Origin: Candidatus Woesearchaeota archaeon CG10_big_fil_rev_8_21_14_0_10_32_24
GTDB taxonomy: Archaea; Nanobdellota; Nanobdellia; Woesearchaeales; GW2011-AR9
Assembly: GCA_002763025.1 (NCBI GenBank)
Contig: PCYG01000050.1
Span: 1-9,630, forward strand
Direction of reading: 5' to 3'
Length of the DNA: 9,630 bases
Every line of letters begins with the position of its first letter. The stretch's first letter is position 1. The translations under genes and the position numbers were made by a program. Below the pieces are notes generated by a model. That model had not been told where the DNA came from and made no database searches. It saw only the letters and a program-made list of their open reading frames with translations. This document shows, in pieces, positions 5,834 to 9,630 of this stretch.

Positions 5834-5941
5834 ATGCAAAAACAATCCTGTGAATGTCCAACATGTAAATTTAAATTTGTAGCTATTATGTTTTCAGGCT
5901 TGCATAATTTCTTCTGTCCTTATTGTCATAGCAAGGTTTAA
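5834..5941 (+). CDS. 35-residue zinc-ribbon microprotein
   Basis: ATG 5834 to TAA 5939-5941 encodes a 35-residue chain with five Cys: C6, C8, C11 near the start and C28, C31 near the end. C8-x2-C11 and C28-x2-C31 form two knuckles (CPTC and CPYC) separated by 16 residues, the standard spacing of a rubredoxin-like zinc ribbon. Both knuckles have Pro after the first Cys, as in real ribbons. The middle, KFKFVAIMFSGLHNFF, would supply the strands. Free-standing ribbons of this kind usually bind nucleic acids or partner proteins; which applies here is unknown. No Shine-Dalgarno sequence is present, but a TATA box sits exactly where a leaderless mRNA would need it. Its stop codon lies inside the promoter of the following membrane-protein gene. 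Confidence 0.65.
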   Translation: MQKQSCECPTCKFKFVAIMFSGLHNFFCPYCHSKV

Positions 5942-5946
5942 ATATT
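5938..5946 (+). promoter_or_regulatory. TATA-like box of the COG2426-type membrane protein gene
   Basis: TTTAAATAT has its centre about 25 bases before ATG 5967 and overlaps the stop codon of the zinc-ribbon gene. No ribosome site precedes the ATG, so the mRNA is probably leaderless. This also favours ATG 5967 over a TTG at 5949. Confidence 0.5.
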
Positions 5947-5966
5947 TCTTGGGTTGTTTCTCTTAC

Positions 5967-6443
5967 ATGTCAGAAATTTTAAATATCATTCTTCTTACTC
6001 TCACACCTGCATTAGAATTACGAGCATCTATTCCTTATGGTGTTTTCAAAACAGAACTTTCTCTAATCTCCATTTTTATCATCGCAGTTATTACAAACAT
6101 TATTCTCGCCCCTATAATTTACTTATTTCTAGACAATTTTCTTCATCTATTCCAAAGAATCACACTATTTGACAAATACTATCAAAAAGTTGTTTTGAAG
6201 ACTCAAAAAAAAATCCATCCTTACATAGAAAAATATGGTGTGTATGGGTTGGCTTTATTTATTGCAGTCCCTCTTCCTGGTTCTGGCGTTTACACCGGTG
6301 CATTAGGTGCTTATTTGTTAGGGTTCAGAAAAAGGGATTTCTTACTTGCAGCTTCAATTGGTGTCGTGATTGCAGGGATCATTGTAACTTTGATTTCAGT
6401 TTCAGGGGACACTGCACTTGCAATGTTTCTAAAGGACGTTTAA
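5967..6443 (+). CDS. Small multidrug-export-type membrane protein (COG2426, Sm_multidrug_ex family)
   Basis: The product has 158 residues from ATG 5967. The family marks are clear: LELRASIPYG (16-25), where the family has ELRGAIPYG, and VPLPGSGVYTGALGAYLLG (101-119), followed by a basic loop FRKRDF and a final hydrophobic pair of segments (127-143). The N-terminal part has two further hydrophobic segments (5-15 and 33-57), so three to five membrane passes are likely, including re-entrant ones around the PxPG motif. The family name reflects an early export report; the true substrate is unproven. A longer frame begins at TTG 5949, but the TATA spacing and the Met at 5967 favour the shorter form. 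Its stop overlaps the stop of the convergent regulator gene (TTAA, 6440-6443). Confidence 0.85.
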   Translation: MSEILNIILLTLTPALELRASIPYGVFKTELSLISIFIIAVITNIILAPIIYLFLDNFLHLFQRITLFDKYYQKVVLKTQKKIHPYIEKYGVYGLALFIAVPLPGSGVYTGALGAYLLGFRKRDFLLAASIGVVIAGIIVTLISVSGDTALAMFLKDV

Positions 6444-6832
6444 TTCATCATGTCATCAATTTCTTTTGCAATCTCTTCAATCTCAATTAACATTGCATTC
6501 GTATCTCGTTTAATATCTCTTACAACTGCAGATAGGTTTCCTTCACGTAAAATATATCCTCTATCCTGCCGAACGACAATCCCGGAGTCTAATAATTTCT
6601 TTAAATGATGGACAATTGTTGCTCGGCTTAAATGTAGATTCTCTGCTAAATCATCTGAACTTATTGCGTGATTTTGTTTGGATTTTCGTACAAGGACAAT
6701 GAACATACGAAAGCAACTAGAATCTTTATCCCTATTTCCAAATAATCCTAATGAGTTTCCTAGCCATTGTAATTCATTATTGATATTACCAGAATCCTTG
6801 TGTCGAACTTTGATGACTGTGATTTTGCTCAT
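6440..6832 (-). CDS. Winged-helix transcription regulator (ArsR-like), candidate controller of grpE-dnaK
   Basis: The product has 130 residues. Residues 37-100 form a winged helix-turn-helix: helix SSCFRMFIVLVRK, helix SSDDLAENLHL (58-68), recognition helix SRATIVHHLKKLLDSG (69-84), then the wing IVVRQDRGYILREG (85-98). 'SRATIVHHLKKL' closely resembles ArsR/HTH_20-type recognition helices. The C-terminal helix (about 100-129), with repeated Ile/Leu and Glu, could form a dimer coiled coil. There are no Cys pairs or other metal site, so metal sensing is unlikely. The gene diverges from grpE-dnaK across 107 bases that contain promoters for both directions and a 17-base dyad. Archaeal heat-shock repressors (Phr, HSR1) are of this structural class, so control of the chaperone genes is a reasonable inference. 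It has no ribosome site and may be leaderless. Confidence 0.8.
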   Translation of the reverse strand: MSKITVIKVRHKDSGNINNELQWLGNSLGLFGNRDKDSSCFRMFIVLVRKSKQNHAISSDDLAENLHLSRATIVHHLKKLLDSGIVVRQDRGYILREGNLSAVVRDIKRDTNAMLIEIEEIAKEIDDMMN

Positions 6833-6853
6833 TGCATTAGGATTCTTTGTGTA

Positions 6854-6863
6854 TTTTTAAATA
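6854..6863 (-). promoter_or_regulatory. TATA-like box of the winged-helix regulator
   Basis: On the minus strand this reads TATTTAAAAA. Its centre lies about 26-27 bases from the ATG at 6832, again placing the transcription start at the start codon. It is only about 20 bases from the grpE TATA box, so regulator and operon promoters could compete or be co-controlled. Confidence 0.45.
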
Positions 6864-6875
6864 TTTCCCGAAAGA

Positions 6876-6884
6876 TTTATATAT
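6876..6884 (+). promoter_or_regulatory. TATA box of the grpE-dnaK operon
   Basis: TTTATATAT has its centre about 60 bases before the grpE ATG, giving a predicted start near 6906 and a leader of about 35 bases with AGGAG at 6925-6929. The strong consensus suits a heat-inducible operon held down by a repressor. Confidence 0.65.
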
Positions 6885-6907
6885 TAAAGGGTTTCTAAAG
6901 CTACTAG

Positions 6908-6924
6908 GTTGATTTGAAGTCAAC
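6908..6924. promoter_or_regulatory. Dyad at the predicted grpE transcription start, candidate operator
   Basis: GTTGATTTGAAGTCAAC is an odd-length palindrome: seven of eight base pairs are complementary around a central G, with one T/G mismatch. It spans about +2 to +18 of the predicted transcript and directly precedes the AGGAG ribosome site. A repressor here would block initiation. As RNA it could also form a small stem. Confidence 0.5.
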
Positions 6925-6939
6925 AGGAGAGTGGATTAA

Positions 6940-7671
6940 ATGACAAAAGAAACAGAAGAAACAAAAGAAACAGACGAAACAAAACAACAAGAACAATTAT
7001 CAGAAGAATCTAATACTCAAATATGGGAAGATTCAAAGGAACAACTACAAGAAAATTCAAAAGATAAAGCATTGACAGATATGGTTGCTCTTTTAAAAAG
7101 AACGCAGGCAAGTTTTGAAAATTTTCGTAAACAGACAGATAAACGTATTTCAGAAATACAAACCTCAGCATCTAAAAATATGATTATTCAAATATTACCT
7201 GTTGTCGATAATTTTCACCTTGCATTAAAAAATGCACCGCAAGAAAAATCAGATTTTCTTGAAGGGATAGAATTAATTTATGCTCAATTAAATTCTCTTC
7301 TTGAAGATAATAAGGTGCAAATTATCAACACTGAAAATCAAATTTTTGACCCTTACTTTCATGAAGCATTGATGAAAATCGCATCTGAAGAACCAGAAAA
7401 TACAATCATTGAAGAATTTCAACGAGGGTATACACTTCATGGTAATGTGATAAGGCATGCACGTGTAAAATTAAGTGCAGGAAAAAAACAAAAAAATAAT
7501 ACTAAAATAGCAAACTCGGAGATGCAGAGAAATGAAACAATTTCTAGCAACTCTTTGTTAAAATCGGAGATGCAGAGAAATAAAAACATTTCTAGCACCT
7601 CCTCGTTAAACTCGGAGGAAACGAGAAATGGAAACATTTCTGGTCCCTCCTCTGAAAAATCGGAGGAATAA
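6940..7671 (+). CDS. grpE: GrpE, nucleotide exchange factor for DnaK, with a repeat-encoded C-terminal tail
   Basis: The product has 243 residues, longer than usual for the core. Residues 1-43 are a Glu/Thr/Lys/Gln-rich disordered head. Residues 44-125 form the long coiled-coil and four-helix-bundle region (FENFRKQTDKRI, IIQILPVVDNFHLAL, FLEGIELIYAQLNSLLEDN). Residues 126-180 form the beta domain with the family signature: FDPYFHEALMKI, then IIEEFQRGYTLHGNVIRHARVKLSAG. GrpE dimers open the DnaK nucleotide cleft to release ADP. Residues 192-243 are not part of the family fold: three 16-residue repeats (SEMQRN..ISS type) plus a stub SEE, encoded by a 48-base DNA repeat able to form hairpins. 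The start has AGGAG ten bases upstream. The stop lies three bases before the dnaK start, so the two are in one operon. Confidence 0.95.
   Translation: MTKETEETKETDETKQQEQLSEESNTQIWEDSKEQLQENSKDKALTDMVALLKRTQASFENFRKQTDKRISEIQTSASKNMIIQILPVVDNFHLALKNAPQEKSDFLEGIELIYAQLNSLLEDNKVQIINTENQIFDPYFHEALMKIASEEPENTIIEEFQRGYTLHGNVIRHARVKLSAGKKQKNNTKIANSEMQRNETISSNSLLKSEMQRNKNISSTSSLNSEETRNGNISGPSSEKSEE
7513..7668 (+). repeat. Tandem 48-base repeat, 3.25 copies, each forming a hairpin, in frame within grpE
   Basis: The units are 7513-7560, 7561-7608, 7609-7656 and the stub 7657-7668. Each unit has AGAAAT and ATTTCT arms around a six-base loop, and an outer GAG/CTC, GGAG/CTCC or GGAGG/CCTCC pair that lengthens from unit 1 to unit 3. 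Between the arms, units 1 and 2 pair TGC with GCA, while unit 3 pairs AC with GT, so both sides changed together. The stub supplies the dnaK ribosome site. Confidence 0.9.
7646..7666 (+). promoter_or_regulatory. Possible hairpin hiding the dnaK ribosome binding site
   Basis: GGAGG (7662-7666), eight bases before the dnaK ATG, is its Shine-Dalgarno sequence. CCTCC (7646-7650) can pair with it over an 11-base loop, or pair instead with GGAGG (7614-7618) of repeat unit 3. The two pairings exclude each other, giving open and closed states of the ribosome site. Confidence 0.45.
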
Positions 7672-7674
7672 AAA

Positions 7675-9555
7675 ATGGCAGAAAATAACATAACAGGCGC
7701 AACAATTGGAATCGATTTAGGTACAACATTCTCAGCAATGGCTGTATTAGAGGGTGGAAAACCAACAATAATTACAAATGCAGAAGGAACAAGAACCACA
7801 CCTTCCGTAGTCCATATTAAAGATGGTGAAGTAATCGTAGGACAAATTGCAAGAAACCAAGCAATTGTAAATCCCAAACATACCATTCGTTCTATTAAAC
7901 GTAAAATGGGGACTAATGAAAAAATCTCTGTTGATGGTAAAGAATATACACCAGAACAAATTTCAGCAATGATTCTTCAGAAATTAAAAAAAGATGCAGA
8001 AGCATATTTAGGACAACCTGTCAAGAATGCAGTAATTACAGTTCCTGCATATTTTAACGATCGGGAAAGACAAGCAACCAAAAATGCAGGTGAAATTGCA
8101 GGGTTGAATGTCTTAAGAATCATTAACGAACCAACTGCAGGTGCACTTGCATACGGTCTTGATAGACAAGAAGTAGATCACACTGTTCTCGTTTTTGACT
8201 TTGGTGGAGGAACATTTGACGTTTCAATTCTTGAATTAGGTGATGGAATCTTTGAAGTAAAATCAACTTCTGGAGATAACTTACTTGGTGGAGATGATAT
8301 TGACCAAATTATTATGGATTACATTGCAGACAAATTCAAAAAATCTACCGGCATTGATTTGAAAACAGATTTGACTGCCGAACAAAGATTAAAAGAAGCC
8401 GCAGAAAAAGCAAAAATTGAATTGTCTACAAAAAATAAAGTAGAAATTAGTATTCCATTTATTACTGCTGACCAGAATGGACCTAAGCATATTAATGAAG
8501 AATTAACGCGTGCGAAGTTTGAAGAATTAATTTCAGATATTCTTAAACGATTAGAAGGACCTGTTAAAAAAGCAATGAAAGATGCAGATTTAACTGCCGA
8601 TAAAATTCAAAAAGTACTTTTTATTGGTGGGTCTACAAGAATTCCTTCTGTTCAAGAAATTGTAAAACGAATAATTGGTAAAGAAGGTGACAAATCTGTA
8701 AATCCTGATGAAGCAGTTGCTGTAGGTGCAAGTATCCAAGCAGGTGTTATTTCTGGAGATGTTAAAGATGTTCTTTTACTTGATGTAACTCCCTTAAGTC
8801 TTGGAATTGAAACACTTGGTGGAATCTTTACGAAAATTATTGAACGTAATACAACTATTCCAACAAAGAAATCACAAGTGTTCTCAACAGCAGCTGATAA
8901 TCAATCTGCAGTTACCATTCGTATTGGTCAAGGAGAACGTCCAATGTTTGGAGACAATAAAGTTTTAGGTCAATTTGATTTACTTGGAATTCCTCCTGCA
9001 CCAAAAGGTGTGCCTCAAATTGAAGTAACCTTTGATATTGATGCAAATGGAATTGTTCATGTTGGAGCAAAAGATCTCGGAACTGGGAAAGAACAAAAAA
9101 TCCAAATAACTGGATCTGGAAACTTGAACAAAGAAGAAGTTGAAAGAATGCGTCAAGAAGCAGAGAAAAATGCTGAAGCAGATCAGAAAAAAATGGAAAA
9201 AATTGAAGCCGACAATAATGCAGAATCTGTAATCCATCAGTCAAAAAAATTACTTGATGAGTTCAAAGAAAAAATTGATGCAGATACAAAGAAAAAGATT
9301 GAATCAAAAATTGCGGATTTAGAAGATGCACGTAAAGGTGGAGATCCATCAGTCATCAATCCCAAAATTGAAGAACTTAACAAGGTAATGCAAGAAATTG
9401 GTACCAAAATGTATCAAGAAGCTGCAGCTGCTGAACAAGCAAAAGAAGCCGAACAAGCAAAAGAAGCTAAACAACAAAAGACTCCAGATCAAAACACGGA
9501 TGATAATGTTGTTGATGCAGAGTTCACTGAAAAGAAAGAAGGCAAAAAAGCATAA
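7675..9555 (+). CDS. dnaK: DnaK (Hsp70) molecular chaperone
   Basis: The product has 626 residues and is complete. The nucleotide-binding domain carries [11 protein letters not shown] (12-22), the hinge sequence [12 protein letters not shown] (150-161), [12 protein letters not shown] (173-184) and FIGGSTRIP (317-324). The linker is [16 protein letters not shown] (365-380). The substrate-binding beta domain follows to about 480. A helical lid (about 483-590), rich in Lys and Glu, comes next, then a disordered tail with [16 protein letters not shown] and an end [18 protein letters not shown]. The acidic VVDAEF end resembles bacterial DnaK tails. The segment [21 protein letters not shown] (71-91) lacks the roughly 23-residue insert found there in proteobacterial DnaK; known archaeal and Gram-positive Hsp70s also lack it. 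DnaK uses ATP to bind and release unfolded proteins in the cytoplasm, with GrpE from the preceding gene. No dnaJ is seen before the window ends. Confidence 0.98.
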   Translation: MAENNITGATIGIDLGTTFSAMAVLEGGKPTIITNAEGTRTTPSVVHIKDGEVIVGQIARNQAIVNPKHTIRSIKRKMGTNEKISVDGKEYTPEQISAMILQKLKKDAEAYLGQPVKNAVITVPAYFNDRERQATKNAGEIAGLNVLRIINEPTAGALAYGLDRQEVDHTVLVFDFGGGTFDVSILELGDGIFEVKSTSGDNLLGGDDIDQIIMDYIADKFKKSTGIDLKTDLTAEQRLKEAAEKAKIELSTKNKVEISIPFITADQNGPKHINEELTRAKFEELISDILKRLEGPVKKAMKDADLTADKIQKVLFIGGSTRIPSVQEIVKRIIGKEGDKSVNPDEAVAVGASIQAGVISGDVKDVLLLDVTPLSLGIETLGGIFTKIIERNTTIPTKKSQVFSTAADNQSAVTIRIGQGERPMFGDNKVLGQFDLLGIPPAPKGVPQIEVTFDIDANGIVHVGAKDLGTGKEQKIQITGSGNLNKEEVERMRQEAEKNAEADQKKMEKIEADNNAESVIHQSKKLLDEFKEKIDADTKKKIESKIADLEDARKGGDPSVINPKIEELNKVMQEIGTKMYQEAAAAEQAKEAEQAKEAKQQKTPDQNTDDNVVDAEFTEKKEGKKA

Positions 9556-9575
9556 GGTTTTTAACCTTCTTTTTT
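9554..9575 (+). terminator. Hairpin plus T-tract terminator of grpE-dnaK
   Basis: AAGGTT (9554-9559) pairs with AACCTT (9563-9568) over a three-base loop and is followed by C and six T residues (9570-9575). The hairpin begins within the dnaK stop codon. This is a bacterial-looking intrinsic terminator, tighter than the plain T tracts after other genes here. Confidence 0.7.
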
Positions 9576-9589
9576 GATTGTTTGCGAAT

Positions 9590-9615
9590 GGGTTCATACC
9601 CCGCTGCTTGCAGCG
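9590..9615. repeat. Two adjacent small hairpins after dnaK
   Basis: GGGT (9590-9593) pairs with ACCC (9598-9601) over four bases, and CGCTGC (9602-9607) pairs with GCAGCG (9610-9615) around TT. They are notably GC-rich in an AT-rich setting, like a REP-type dispersed element, but only this one copy is in view. The remaining 15 bases show nothing. Confidence 0.5.
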
Positions 9616-9630
9616 ACTAATTAAGAGCAA

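Noticed and set aside
5949..5966. TTG start giving six extra residues on the COG2426-type protein
   Set aside because: The TATA spacing and the absence of a ribosome site fit ATG 5967 better, and the added MGCFSY is not needed by the family.
7513..7668. CRISPR array
   Set aside because: The repeats are directly abutting with no unique spacers, lie in frame within grpE, and there are no cas genes in the window.
7437..7886. 149-residue antisense frame across the grpE-dnaK junction
   Set aside because: It is fully opposite two certain genes, has no ribosome site or TATA box, and its sequence is the mirror of the hairpin repeats and the DnaK N-terminus.
9349..9630. 93-residue antisense frame over the end of dnaK
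   Set aside because: It runs through the dnaK terminator and tail, is low-complexity (Phe/Leu-rich mirror of Lys/Glu codons), and its beginning is just the small hairpins.

Overview
The window looks like a chromosomal segment from an AT-rich archaeon, most likely of the DPANN type, although lineage cannot be proven from the sequence alone. The evidence is: archaeal TATA boxes (forms of TTTATATA) about 26 bases upstream of starts; several apparently leaderless genes; a tRNA-Asn gene with no encoded CCA end; an archaeal-type SbcD/Mre11-related phosphoesterase; and many very small genes, including zinc-ribbon proteins. GrpE and DnaK are present, as in some archaea that acquired the bacterial-type Hsp70 system.

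Layout. 1-2879: the tail of a probable secreted protein, overlapped by ATGA with a 931-residue exported enzyme. That enzyme combines an SGNH esterase domain, a lytic transglycosylase (SLT) domain with an EF-hand loop, and a zinc amidase (Amidase_2) domain, all acting on bacterial peptidoglycan. 2892-3034: a three-block composite palindrome between convergent genes. 3054-3542 (-): a two-helix membrane protein with a bacterial PH-like domain. 3665-4054: two abutting small basic genes. 4111-4936: a phosphoesterase and tRNA-Asn, divergent from what appears to be one shared symmetric TATA box. 4947-5676: a divergent pair, a small unknown protein (-) and a four-helix membrane protein (+). 5700-5833: no gene, but an orphan promoter-like site and short repeats. 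5834-6443: a 35-residue zinc ribbon and a COG2426-type membrane protein. 6440-6832 (-): a winged-helix regulator. 6940-9555: grpE-dnaK, divergent from that regulator. 9556-9630: a terminator and two small hairpins.

How the genes may work together. The regulator and grpE-dnaK share a divergent promoter region. A 17-base dyad lies at the predicted grpE transcription start, which suggests local repression of the chaperone operon. The grpE 3' end carries three 48-base in-frame repeats. Each can fold as a hairpin, and the dnaK Shine-Dalgarno sequence is itself the start of a fourth copy. This permits an alternative pairing that hides the dnaK ribosome site, a possible RNA switch or thermometer.

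The two strongest leads are this hairpin array at the grpE-dnaK junction and the three-domain murein-degrading exoenzyme in a cell whose own wall is presumably not peptidoglycan. The enzyme could serve attack on, feeding from, or attachment to bacteria.
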